A DNA stretch of 64,000 nucleotides from positions 10,396 to 74,395 of the forward strand of contig CASEIL010000006.1 of NCBI GenBank assembly GCA_949288065.1. The letters run 5' to 3'. The notes beneath the pieces are model-generated. The model was not told where the DNA came from, searched no databases, and saw nothing but the letters and a program-made list of their open reading frames with translations. Positions within the stretch are counted from its first letter, which is position 1; the number at the start of each line of letters is the position of its first letter. Made by a program: the position numbers and the translations under genes. Shown piece after piece: positions 50,341 to 58,827 of the stretch. This stretch comes from an uncultured Phascolarctobacterium sp. GTDB taxonomy: Bacteria > Bacillota > Negativicutes > Acidaminococcales > Acidaminococcaceae.

Positions 50341-51555
50341 ATGCTGAGCAAGGGCTTTGTAGAATTTTTATTTGAAGCGGCGCACATTCAGCGCTGGAAC
50401 GACCATATCCGCCCTAACGGCTTTACGGAACTGGACAAGCAGGCGCATAAAATGATGATTTTATACATCATTGCCAAATACGAAGAGCAGGACCACGGCG
50501 TTAAGCTGAACTGGCGCGTGCTGATTGAAGGCGGCATTTTTGAATTTATGCACCGCATTATCCTTACCGATATTAAACCGCCCATTTACCACGAGTTGAT
50601 GCGCGTGCACGGGCGTAAATTGAACGCGTGGATTTATGAACAATTGGCAAGGCGCGTGCCGGATATGGACGAAGTGTTTTTTGCCAAGCTGAAACGCTGG
50701 TTTGACAACCCCGAGGAATACCGGCTGGAAAAACAACTGCTGCGGGCGGCGCATTACCTTGCCACCCAGTGGGAATTTGGCATTATTTACCATTTTAACC
50801 AGGGCATTTACGGCGTGGAAGACACCAAAGCCGCCATTGAAAGCGAAATTGAAGACCATTACGGGCTGGCTGGCGTGCAAAAGCTTTCGCTGAAAGGCAA
50901 AACCAGTAAATTTGTTGACCTCGTCGGGCAGCTGCGCTTTCAAAAGCGCTGGGCACAGTCGCCGCGCGTGCCGGAAACTTCCGTTATGGGGCATGTGCTG
51001 ATTGTGGCGATTTTGGGCTACTTCTGCGCTGTGGAACTGGATGCCTGCGACGAACGTGTAGTAAGCGACTTTTTGTGCGGGTTGTTCCACGATTTGCCGG
51101 AGGTGCTGACGCGCGACATCATCTCGCCAGTTAAAACTTCCGTAGAAGGGCTGGACGATTTAATTAAGGATATTGAAAAACGGCAGGTTGCCGAAAAGCT
51201 GCTGCCGCTTTTGCCGTGGGCATGGCATAACGAAATAAGCTACTTTACGCAGAACGAATTTACCAACCGCGTACTGCTCGACGGCGTACCCACCGAGGTA
51301 ACGGAAGCAGAATTAAACGGCAAATACAATGTCAACGGGCACGGCTATAAACCTGTCGACGGGCGTATGCTGAAGGGCTGCGACCATCTGGCGGCATTTG
51401 TGGAGGCTTATTTATCCACGGAATGTGGCATAACCAGCAAGCATTTATTAAACGGCATGGCGGATTTGCGCCAAAAATACAAAGGGCAGACCGTTGCCGG
51501 CATTAACTTCGGTGCGGTTTACGATGAATTCCCCGAGCTGAAAACCAATTTATGA
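50341..51555 (+). CDS. HD-domain phosphohydrolase (YfbR-like, duplicated)
   Basis: 404 residues, soluble. Two HD-type regions can be traced. The second is clear: SVMGHVLIVAILGYF (His), LFHDLPEVLTRDI (HD pair) and KGCDHLAAFVEAYL (final Asp), as in the YfbR 5'-nucleotidase family. The first half has DKQAHKMMILYIIAKYEE and a helical region that may be a degenerate copy. Members hydrolyse dNMPs or other nucleotides with divalent metal. Ribosome site GGGGTGAG. Alone between the pot operon and glutamate dehydrogenase. Confidence 0.82.
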   Translation: MLSKGFVEFLFEAAHIQRWNDHIRPNGFTELDKQAHKMMILYIIAKYEEQDHGVKLNWRVLIEGGIFEFMHRIILTDIKPPIYHELMRVHGRKLNAWIYEQLARRVPDMDEVFFAKLKRWFDNPEEYRLEKQLLRAAHYLATQWEFGIIYHFNQGIYGVEDTKAAIESEIEDHYGLAGVQKLSLKGKTSKFVDLVGQLRFQKRWAQSPRVPETSVMGHVLIVAILGYFCAVELDACDERVVSDFLCGLFHDLPEVLTRDIISPVKTSVEGLDDLIKDIEKRQVAEKLLPLLPWAWHNEISYFTQNEFTNRVLLDGVPTEVTEAELNGKYNVNGHGYKPVDGRMLKGCDHLAAFVEAYLSTECGITSKHLLNGMADLRQKYKGQTVAGINFGAVYDEFPELKTNL

Positions 51556-51714
51556 ATTGAGCGCAAGTTCATGAAAATTCTGTGTATTTAACAAAAAGCG
51601 GTAGACGGCTTTATTGGTTGGCGTTATAATTTAAGTAAGGGCAGTATTTTATATCTTTAAAAATATATTTTACTGTATCATAAATTTAAGCTGATTTAAA
51701 AGGAGGCATGGATT

Positions 51715-52950
51715 ATGAATTTATTTGAAATGGCGCAGATACCTCTGCACAAAGCTATCGAGGTTATGAAGCTTGACCCCAACGCAGCGGCAATTATCGA
51801 CTGCCCGGAACGCACTCTTGAGGTTTCTATTCCGGTAAAGATGGACGACGGCACAACCAAGGTGTTTACCGGCTACCGCAGCCAGCACAGCACCATTATG
51901 GGCCCTGCTAAAGGCGGCATCCGTTATCACCAGAACGTTAACATGGACGAAGTTAAAACGCTGGCTTTCTGGATGACCTGCAAATGCGCAGTTGCCAACC
52001 TGCCCTACGGCGGCGGCAAAGGCGGCATTATTGTAGATCCGTCAAAGCTTTCCACGGGTGAGCTGGAACGCTTGACCCGCGGCTACATCGACAGAATTGC
52101 ACCGATTATCGGCGAAAAAATGGATATTCCTGCCCCTGATATGAATACCAATGCTCAGATTATGGGCTGGATGATGGACGAATACAGCAAGCTGAAAGGC
52201 CAGTACGAACCGGGCTTTATTACCGGCAAACCTATCTGCATCGGCGGCTCTTTGGGGCGCACCGCAGCAACCGGCCGCGGCGTAATGGTTGCAGCAGGCG
52301 AAGCTATTAAAGCTCTCGGCATTAAGCCGGAAGAAGCAACCTGCGCAGTACAGGGCTTCGGCAACGTAGGCAGCTGGACGGCAAAACTCATTCACGACCT
52401 GGGCGTTAAAATTGTTGCTTTAAGCGATGTTTACGGCGCTATTATGAACGAGGGCGGCCTTGACCCGTACGAAGTTGAAAAACATGTACAGGCTACCGGC
52501 AGCGTAGTAAACTTCCCGGGCAGCAAAGCTATTACCAACGCTGAACTGCTGGCAATGGAAGTTACCGTGCTCGCTCCGTGCGCAATGGAACTGCAAATTA
52601 CTAAAGACAATGCGGCTGACGTGAAAGCCAAAATCATCGTTGAAGGCGCTAACGGCCCGACCACTCCGGAAGCTGACGAAATTCTCGACGCTAAAGGTAT
52701 TCTGGTTGTGCCGGATATTCTCGCCAACGGCGGCGGCGTAACCGTAAGCTATTTTGAATGGGTACAATGCCTGTACCGCTACTTCTGGACGGAAGAAGAA
52801 GTTATTGAAAAACAGACCCAGCTGATGATTGGCGCGTTTAAGAATGTTTACGACATGGCTAAAAAATACAATGTTAATATGCGTACCGCAGCTTACATCG
52901 TAGCCCTCAACCGCCTCGACGAAGCAATGAAATTCCGCGGAGCTTATTGA
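51715..52950 (+). CDS. gdhA: Glutamate dehydrogenase
   Basis: 411 residues, hexameric small form. Substrate site: YRSQHSTIMGPAKGGIRYHQNVN, catalytic Lys in LPYGGGKGGI, catalytic Asp in IPAPDMNTN; NAD(P) Rossmann motif VQGFGNVGSWTAKL. It interconverts 2-oxoglutarate and glutamate, and in amino-acid-fermenting anaerobes it commonly starts glutamate breakdown. Strong site AGGAGG at eight bases from ATG 51715; a TATAAT at 51625-51630 suggests a leader of roughly 80 bases. Confidence 0.94.
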   Translation: MNLFEMAQIPLHKAIEVMKLDPNAAAIIDCPERTLEVSIPVKMDDGTTKVFTGYRSQHSTIMGPAKGGIRYHQNVNMDEVKTLAFWMTCKCAVANLPYGGGKGGIIVDPSKLSTGELERLTRGYIDRIAPIIGEKMDIPAPDMNTNAQIMGWMMDEYSKLKGQYEPGFITGKPICIGGSLGRTAATGRGVMVAAGEAIKALGIKPEEATCAVQGFGNVGSWTAKLIHDLGVKIVALSDVYGAIMNEGGLDPYEVEKHVQATGSVVNFPGSKAITNAELLAMEVTVLAPCAMELQITKDNAADVKAKIIVEGANGPTTPEADEILDAKGILVVPDILANGGGVTVSYFEWVQCLYRYFWTEEEVIEKQTQLMIGAFKNVYDMAKKYNVNMRTAAYIVALNRLDEAMKFRGAY

Positions 52951-52988
52951 TTAGTTTTTATTAAAATTTAATTTTAACAGGTAGTAGT

Positions 52989-53024
52989 TAAAACCCCCGA
53001 TAGTTTTCTATCGGGGGTTTGGTA
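52989..53024 (+). terminator. Terminator between gdhA and the nitrilase gene
   Basis: AAACCCCCGATAG, loop TTTT, CTATCGGGGGTTT; ends only about 15 bases before the nitrilase ATG and overlaps the approach to its ribosome site. Confidence 0.8.
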
Positions 53025-53037
53025 TAAAGGAGTATGT

Positions 53038-53958
53038 ATGAAAGACTTAAAACAATATTGCAAAATAGCCGTAGTACAGGCTGCACCGGTAATGTTTGAT
53101 AAACAGGCTTGTTTAAATAAAGCCCTTGATTTAATTAAAGAATGTTCTCAAAACGGTGCTGAACTGATAGTATTCCCCGAACTTTTTATCCCCGGCTATC
53201 CTTATGGGCTTACATTTGGCTTTACGGTCGGCAGCCGCAATGAAGCAGGACGCAGCGACTGGCAAAGATACTATGATAATTCCATTGTTGTACCGGGGCC
53301 GGAAACCGAACTTTTGGCGCAGGCAGCTAAAGATGCTAATGCCTGGATTAGCATCGGTGTATCTGAACGCGACGCAGTAACAGCCACATTATACAATTCC
53401 AATTTATTTTTCTCACCGGAAGGCGAAATTACTGTACACCGCAAGTTAAAACCAACCGGCTCTGAGCGCGTTGTCTGGGGCGACGCCGATAAAGATTATT
53501 TTCCCGTTGCGGAAACCCCATGGGGGCCTATGGGCAGCATGATTTGCTGGGAGAGCTACATGCCGCTGGCAAGAGTTGCCCTGTACCAAAAAGGAATTAC
53601 TTTATACATTTCGCCTAACACCAATGATAATGAAGAATGGCAGAATACCATTAAACACATTGCCATTGAAGGGCACTGCTATTTTATTAACTGCGATATG
53701 TTCTTTACCAAAGATACATACCCGCAAGATTTAAAAACAATAGCTGAAACCGAAACGTTGCCGCAAATCGTCTGCCGAGGCGGCAGCTGTATAGTTGACC
53801 CTTACGGGCACTACCTTACCGAACCTGTGTGGGATAAAGAAGCAATAATCTACGCCAACCTTGATATGCAGAAAGTTACAGCAAGCCGTATGGAATTTGA
53901 CGTCTGCGGTCATTATTCAAGGCCCGATGTTTTAAAATTAACAGTAGATGATAAATAA
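53038..53958 (+). CDS. Nitrilase
   Basis: 306 residues, C-N hydrolase superfamily. Catalytic triad Glu-Lys-Cys is intact: VFPELFIPGYPYG (Glu), VHRKLKPTGSERVVWG (Lys) and MICWESYMPLAR (Cys). The PTxxERxxWG and CWExxxPLAR segments are specific to branch 1, true nitrilases that convert nitriles to acids and ammonia, rather than amidases. Ribosome site AAAGGAG lies right after the hairpin at 52989-53024. Followed by a transporter and amidohydrolases on the other strand, suggesting a catabolic cluster. Confidence 0.9.
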   Translation: MKDLKQYCKIAVVQAAPVMFDKQACLNKALDLIKECSQNGAELIVFPELFIPGYPYGLTFGFTVGSRNEAGRSDWQRYYDNSIVVPGPETELLAQAAKDANAWISIGVSERDAVTATLYNSNLFFSPEGEITVHRKLKPTGSERVVWGDADKDYFPVAETPWGPMGSMICWESYMPLARVALYQKGITLYISPNTNDNEEWQNTIKHIAIEGHCYFINCDMFFTKDTYPQDLKTIAETETLPQIVCRGGSCIVDPYGHYLTEPVWDKEAIIYANLDMQKVTASRMEFDVCGHYSRPDVLKLTVDDK

Positions 53959-53960
53959 TA

Positions 53961-54006
53961 AAAACTGGATTCTAAAAGTTTTATTTAACTTTTAGAATCC
54001 AGTTAA
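53961..54006. terminator. Terminator after the nitrilase gene
   Basis: ACTGGATTCTAAAAGTT and AACTTTTAGAATCCAGTT around TTATTT, an 17-18 bp stem. Confidence 0.85.
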
Positions 54007-54027
54007 TTAATGCGGTATTCTATACAA

Positions 54028-54060
54028 AAGCTAACGTTATGATTAACGCCAGCTTTTTAT
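54028..54060 (-). terminator. Second hairpin, terminator of the carrier gene
   Basis: AAAGCT-A-ACGTT, loop ATGATT, AACG-CC-AGCTTTTT; on the minus strand it follows the stop at 54075. Confidence 0.6.
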
Positions 54061-54074
54061 TTTACAATTTTATC

Positions 54075-55364
54075 TCAGAATGTCAGCGCGCCGGTAAGAT
54101 AGCATACAACCGTCATTACTAACGTTGTGCCAAATGCCCACAGGAACATAAATTTCTGATGGTCGATAAGGTTTACGCGCGATACGCTGATTAAAACCAA
54201 AGTTGCTGCTGCCAGCGGGCTAAGCGGGAATCCTACCGTCATTTGCCCCAATACTGCCGCACGGCCAATCTCTACCGGGTCAATGCCAAGCGAAGCCGCC
54301 ATTTCGTAAATTACTGGCAGTACGCCAAAGTAATAAGCATCCGTCGGAAATACAAGGCTGAGCGGTACGCTGGTTACAGCTACTGAAAGCGGCAATAAGC
54401 TGCCCATGTGTTCCGGAATTAACGATACCAGCGTTTGCGCCATTTCCGTAATCATTTTAGTTTCAGAAAGAATACCGGTAAAGCAGCCCGCCGAGAAAAT
54501 CAGCGTTACAATCATCAATACTTCGGCTGCATAAGCCTTTAGCCTTTTTGTCTGCTCTTCCAGGTTGGGATAGTTCACCGTCAGCGCCAAAGCAAAACCA
54601 ATCATAAAAATGGTAGCCATCGGCATAATATCCATCAGCAAAACAATAATCATTATAACCGTCAAAATAAAGTTAAACCAGAAAAGCTGCGGCCTTTTAG
54701 CTTCCGGGTCTTCGCCAAGCCCGTCAAAAGTATGCTCATCAATATGCATAACGCCAAGGCGCTTGCGTTCTTTTTTGCCAATGTAGTAGCAGGCAAAAAG
54801 TACCCAGGCAATACCAACCGCCATAGCGGGAACTATTGGCGTAAATATAGTAGAAGCGTCTGTTTGCAGCACTGCCATAACACGCGTCGTCGGTCCGCTC
54901 CATGGCAGCGGGTTCATAACGCCTGCCGCCATACCTACGGCAAACGGCAAAATAAGCGGGTTCATTTTAAGTTTGGTTGTTATAGGCAGCATTGCCGATA
55001 CAGAAATAATAAAGGTCGTCGTACCGTCGCCGTCAAGCGAAACAAGCATTGCCAAAACAGCGGCGCCGATGGTAATTTTTACCGGGTCGCCCTTAACAAG
55101 TTTTAAAATCTTGTTAACCATTGGGTCAAAAAGCCCGGCGTCAATCATAACGCCAAAATAAATAACGGCAAAAATCGGTATCATCGCCGAAGGAGTTACC
55201 TTTACAACGCCGGCAATCATCATCTTGCCTATGTCAATGCCAAAGCCGCCGATAAGTGCAGCAATAACCGGTATACCAATCAACGCTGTCTGTATCGACA
55301 GTTTCTTGGTCATCGTGGTATATAAAAAAACAATAATGGTAGCAAAGCCTAAAAAAGCTATCAT
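54075..55364 (-). CDS. CitMHS-type carboxylate transporter
   Basis: 429 residues from ATG 55364 (GGGGAGG upstream). About twelve membrane segments. Typical of the citrate-metal/H+ symporter group: SLDGDGTTTFIISVSAMLPITTKLKMNPLILPFAVGMAAGVMNPLPWSGPTTRVM and a second half with VFPTDAYYFGVLPVIYEMAASLGI. It probably imports a carboxylate or amide that the neighbouring amidohydrolases handle. It lies downstream of the creatininase gene in one operon. Confidence 0.88.
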   Translation of the reverse strand: MIAFLGFATIIVFLYTTMTKKLSIQTALIGIPVIAALIGGFGIDIGKMMIAGVVKVTPSAMIPIFAVIYFGVMIDAGLFDPMVNKILKLVKGDPVKITIGAAVLAMLVSLDGDGTTTFIISVSAMLPITTKLKMNPLILPFAVGMAAGVMNPLPWSGPTTRVMAVLQTDASTIFTPIVPAMAVGIAWVLFACYYIGKKERKRLGVMHIDEHTFDGLGEDPEAKRPQLFWFNFILTVIMIIVLLMDIMPMATIFMIGFALALTVNYPNLEEQTKRLKAYAAEVLMIVTLIFSAGCFTGILSETKMITEMAQTLVSLIPEHMGSLLPLSVAVTSVPLSLVFPTDAYYFGVLPVIYEMAASLGIDPVEIGRAAVLGQMTVGFPLSPLAAATLVLISVSRVNLIDHQKFMFLWAFGTTLVMTVVCYLTGALTF

Positions 55365-55401
55365 AATTCTACCTCCCCGCAAAAAAGCTTAATACAAAAT
55401 A

Positions 55402-56187
55402 TTAAATATGCGCGTCGTTTTCTTTTATAATTTTTACCATTTCACAGCACGCATCAACAAGGTGGTTTACTATCTTCTCTCCGCGCTCAGCGCTGGATGC
55501 AAAAGGATTGCCCATAACGCCCTGCTTGGTAACATCAAGCATATCCATATAAAGGTTGAACGGAACGCCTTTAACCATGCCTTTTTTCAGCCCCGTTACA
55601 GGTACGCCTTTGTATTCTTTAATGTTTTCAACAGGATTGAGCAAATCCATGCGCATATCTTCCGGATACAAATACAGCATTACGGAAGTCAGCGGGTCGC
55701 CGCCATGCCCGGAAGAATCGGGCCCTTCTCCGTAAATTTCTTTCTTGGCTTCCAGCGTTAATCCCTGCCACAAATCAATGGCAAAGCATACAATGCCTTT
55801 TTCGCGGCGCACTTTTCTGGCTACATCTTCAATGGTAGGCGTATTGCCGGCATGCCCGTTAATAAAGAATATTTTGGTAACACCGTGTTCTGTCAGGCTT
55901 TCCACAACATCTGTAATAACGGCTTCTACCGTTGAAGGGCGCAGCGAAATCGTACCCGGGAAGCAGCGGAAATATTCACTGCAGCCAAACGGAATAACAG
56001 GAATATAATAAGCGCCTGCTTTTTCGGCTACACGTTTAGCAATAGCCTCTGCTGCCAGATAATCGCCAGTTAAAGAATGAATACCCTGCTGTTCGGTAGA
56101 ACCCATCGGGATAAGCACAACCGGGTCAGTTTTAAAAACCTCTTCAATTTCTTTCCACGTCATATGATACAAAGCATGTTTTGCCAT
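55402..56187 (-). CDS. Creatininase-family amidohydrolase
   Basis: 261 residues from ATG 56187. Metal-binding pattern of creatininase is seen: PMGSTEQQGIHSLTGDYLAAE (Glu, His, Asp), INGHAGNTPTIEDVAR, DSSGHGGDPLTSVML and EKIVNHLVDACCEM. Members open lactams or formamide bonds (creatinine, mycofactocin precursors, N-formyl compounds). AAGGAG is eight bases from this ATG. First gene of the operon with the CitMHS-type carrier; promoter region shares ATTATAAT repeats with the M20 gene. Confidence 0.9.
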   Translation of the reverse strand: MAKHALYHMTWKEIEEVFKTDPVVLIPMGSTEQQGIHSLTGDYLAAEAIAKRVAEKAGAYYIPVIPFGCSEYFRCFPGTISLRPSTVEAVITDVVESLTEHGVTKIFFINGHAGNTPTIEDVARKVRREKGIVCFAIDLWQGLTLEAKKEIYGEGPDSSGHGGDPLTSVMLYLYPEDMRMDLLNPVENIKEYKGVPVTGLKKGMVKGVPFNLYMDMLDVTKQGVMGNPFASSAERGEKIVNHLVDACCEMVKIIKENDAHI

Positions 56188-56212
56188 CTTGCTCACTCCT
56201 TACTAATACTTT

Positions 56213-56236
56213 ATTATAATATTATAATATTATAAT
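56213..56236. promoter_or_regulatory. Triple ATTATAAT repeat, candidate GntR operator/promoter
   Basis: Three contiguous palindromic copies ATTATAAT (56213, 56221, 56229) between the creatininase and GntR genes; two copies recur at 57082-57097. They contain -10-like TATAAT. Confidence 0.5.
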
Positions 56237-56321
56237 TTTTCAGAAAAATCAAGAAATACATTTTGCCCCTGCCCGCTTATTGTGTTATTATTATGTTGTA
56301 GAACTAATAAAGGAACTGAAT

Positions 56322-57041
56322 ATGAGACAAACACTTAATTTAAAAATTTATCAGGATTTATACAACAAAATACGCAGCCATTTTTATAAGCCGGGCGAAC
56401 AGCTGCCAACAGAAAGCAGCCTTGCCGCCGCTTACAACACCAGCCTGTCGCCAATCCGCCAGGCGCTGGGCAGATTGGAAAGCGAGCAGCTTATTACCCG
56501 CCGCCCCGGCAAGGGCACTTTTGTTTCTCCATCAATGCCGTGGGAAAATATGCAGCAGATGAGCGGCTTTGGCACGCATTTTATAGATAAGCAGCTTACT
56601 GACGACAGCATCCATTGCAGCACGGTAGAATGCTGCACCAAAGTTATGCCTGCCGAGCAGGCTCAGCTATTTAAAACCGAAGCGCGCGCCTACACTTTTG
56701 TATCGCGCATCCGTTATATTGAAGGCAAACCCATTTTCTTTTTAAACCATTATTTCGACGGCCCTTCCCCGGCAGAAATTTTACAGCACGGCGAAATAAA
56801 ATCCATCCGCGCGTTTTTATCTGCCCACGGCTTTAAGCCTGTGTATGTGCTGGAACGCGTTAAAGCCGTTGCTGCCGATAAAGAACTGGGCAACATATTT
56901 TCCGTTCCCTTCGGCTTTCCGCTTTTAAAAATTATCCGCAAAGAGCTTAACGAAAAATACGAACCGATTATCTTCTGCGAGTATTATGTAAATTCCGAAG
57001 TTTGGGATTACCGAGTGCAGTACAACGCCAACGAATTTTAA
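56322..57041 (+). CDS. GntR-family regulator with UTRA domain (HutC subfamily)
   Basis: 239 residues from ATG 56322. N-terminal winged helix: KIYQDLYNKIRSHFYKPGEQLPTESSLAAAYNTSLSPIRQALGRLESEQLITRRPGKGTFV. C-terminal UTRA ligand domain: YTFVSRIRYIEGKPIFFLNHYFDGP and IIFCEYYVNSEVWDY. HutC-type regulators bind sugar, amino-acid or amide effectors. It lies between the creatininase-carrier operon (divergent) and the M20 gene (same strand) and likely controls both through the ATTATAAT sites. Confidence 0.92.
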   Translation: MRQTLNLKIYQDLYNKIRSHFYKPGEQLPTESSLAAAYNTSLSPIRQALGRLESEQLITRRPGKGTFVSPSMPWENMQQMSGFGTHFIDKQLTDDSIHCSTVECCTKVMPAEQAQLFKTEARAYTFVSRIRYIEGKPIFFLNHYFDGPSPAEILQHGEIKSIRAFLSAHGFKPVYVLERVKAVAADKELGNIFSVPFGFPLLKIIRKELNEKYEPIIFCEYYVNSEVWDYRVQYNANEF

Positions 57042-57081
57042 TATCCGCCCAAAGCGATATTTTTATTTTATGCCTGTAAAT

Positions 57082-57097
57082 ATTATAATATTACAAT
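57082..57097. promoter_or_regulatory. Double ATTATAAT-type repeat before the M20 gene
   Basis: ATTATAAT (57082-57089) and ATTACAAT (57090-57097), followed by TTTT as in the copy at 56213-56240. Candidate shared operator. Confidence 0.5.
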
Positions 57098-57115
57098 TTT
57101 AAGGAGGTAATTGCC

Positions 57116-58306
57116 ATGTCCGCCATCAGCACTTTAATGCAAAAACTGGAACCTGAATACATAAAAATCAGGCGTTATCTGCATCAGCACCCAGAAATCA
57201 GTTACAAAGAATTTAATACTACTGAATTTATCAAGCTGGAGCTTAGTAAATACGGCATTGAAGTTTTTAATAACGGGAATTACACCGGCGTTATTGGTGT
57301 TTTAAAAGGCAGTTTTCCCGGTAAAACCGTTGCCCTAAGGACAGATATCGACGCCCTGCCAGTGCAGGAAAACTCCGGCCTTGATTTTGCTTCCGTCAAC
57401 GAAGGCTGCTGCCATGCCTGCGGGCACGATTTACATATGACCACCCTGCTTGCCGCAGCACGTTTGTTAAGCGAATACAAAGAACATCTGCACGGCACCG
57501 TTAAATTCTTTTTTCAGCCTGCGGAGGAAAAACTGGGCGGTTCGGAAACAATTATCAATAACGGCTTTTTAGATGACGTCGACACTATTTTCGGCGTACA
57601 TACCTGGCCTGATGTGCCCGGCGGCTCTATCGGCATCAAAAAAGGCCCGATGATGGCAGGCTCCGACAGCTTTAAAATTACCATCACCGCTCCCGGCGGA
57701 CACGCGGCTCACCCGCATAAAACGCCCGACCCGATAGTAGCGGCGGCTTATATGATTACCCAGCTGCAAACAATCGTTGCCCGCGAACTGAACCCGCTGG
57801 ATTCTGCCGTTATTACCGTTGGCAAAATGACGGCAGGCACAGCTGCCAATATCATACCTTCCGAAGTTGTTTTAGAAGGTTCTATGCGTTATCTGCTGCC
57901 GGCAACGCGCCAGCAAATACATGACAGCATTAAACGTATTGCCGACGGTACAGCGCTTGCTATGCGTGTAAGCGCTAAAACGGAAATCATTCCCGGCTGC
58001 GGTCCTGTTATCGGCACAGATGAACTGGTTGATATGATTGAAACATCTGCCGGTAAGCTGCTTGGAAGTGATAAAATAAGCATTCTGCCAACGGCTTCTA
58101 TGGGTTCAGAAGATTTTTCTGCTTACCTTGCTAAAAAGCCGGGCGCGTTTTTCCGCATTGGCACCGGCGATGACAGACCGCAAACGCATTTGCCGCTGCA
58201 TAACGGGCGCATCTTATTTAACGAAAGCGCCATTGCAGCCGGTGCAGTAACTTTCTGCGGCGCAGTATTTCTCTTTACAGGTTCCGATTTTTCAGTATTG
58301 GAATAA
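57116..58306 (+). CDS. M20-family amidohydrolase (hippurate/N-acyl-amino-acid hydrolase type)
   Basis: 396 residues. Metal-binding region: RYLHQHPEISYKEF, VALRTDIDALPVQE, CHACGHDLHMTTLLAAA, FQPAEEKLGGSE, FGVHTWPDVPGGSIGIKKGPMMAGSD and the dimerisation part HPHKTPDPIVAAAYMITQLQTIV. Such enzymes cleave N-acyl bonds of hippurate, N-acetyl-diaminopimelate or auxin conjugates. AAGGAGG precedes ATG 57116. Together with the nitrilase, creatininase-type hydrolase and carrier it suggests stepwise breakdown of a nitrile or amide compound. Confidence 0.9.
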   Translation: MSAISTLMQKLEPEYIKIRRYLHQHPEISYKEFNTTEFIKLELSKYGIEVFNNGNYTGVIGVLKGSFPGKTVALRTDIDALPVQENSGLDFASVNEGCCHACGHDLHMTTLLAAARLLSEYKEHLHGTVKFFFQPAEEKLGGSETIINNGFLDDVDTIFGVHTWPDVPGGSIGIKKGPMMAGSDSFKITITAPGGHAAHPHKTPDPIVAAAYMITQLQTIVARELNPLDSAVITVGKMTAGTAANIIPSEVVLEGSMRYLLPATRQQIHDSIKRIADGTALAMRVSAKTEIIPGCGPVIGTDELVDMIETSAGKLLGSDKISILPTASMGSEDFSAYLAKKPGAFFRIGTGDDRPQTHLPLHNGRILFNESAIAAGAVTFCGAVFLFTGSDFSVLE

Positions 58307-58333
58307 AAAACAAAATATTACATAATTAGATAG

Positions 58334-58372
58334 CAAAAACCCATCTGCATTAAATGCAGATGGGTTTTAATT
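58334..58372. terminator. Terminator, M20 gene / vanZ-like gene
   Basis: AAAACCCATCTGCATT and AATGCAGATGGGTTTT, strong stem with T tail between convergent genes. Confidence 0.88.
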
Positions 58373-58382
58373 TTATCACTTT

Positions 58383-58814
58383 TCACTTCTTGCTCCACAG
58401 CCATATCTGGCGGCAGGTCCAGATGATAAAGACGCCACAGAAGTCGAGGATGATGTCTTCTATTTTGCCGGTGCGGCCGGGCACGGAAAGCTGGATGTAT
58501 TCATCCGCCACGGCGACGGCAAGCCCCAAAAAGAGGATGTAGCCGGATGCCACGCGGTTACTTACGCGCCACGCTATAAAGGTGTTCACCATAATTACCG
58601 CCAGCATGGCAAACTCCGCAAAGTGCGCCAGCTTGCGCAGGCGTGCTTCCAGACGTGCTACCGGCATTGGGTCGCCGATGGCACTGTAAAAACTGTCCAG
58701 CCATTGGGCGAGCATGCCGCTTGCCTTGTAGGAGGTTTCTCCCGGCAATGAGGAATTGAAAAAGATAAAGCCCGCAAACAAAATGAGCAGCAGAAGCCAC
58801 AAAAATTTTTTCAT
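58383..58814 (-). CDS. VanZ-like membrane protein
   Basis: 143 residues. Four or so membrane segments with VanZ features: FFNSSLPGETS, RKLAHFAEFAMLAV and VADEYIQLSVPGRTGKIEDIILDFCGV. VanZ proteins raise teicoplanin tolerance in some species; the general role is unclear. It follows folD by 13 bases, likely co-transcribed with fhs-folD. Confidence 0.9.
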   Translation of the reverse strand: MKKFLWLLLLILFAGFIFFNSSLPGETSYKASGMLAQWLDSFYSAIGDPMPVARLEARLRKLAHFAEFAMLAVIMVNTFIAWRVSNRVASGYILFLGLAVAVADEYIQLSVPGRTGKIEDIILDFCGVFIIWTCRQIWLWSKK

Positions 58815-58827
58815 TTTGCGCCGCCTG

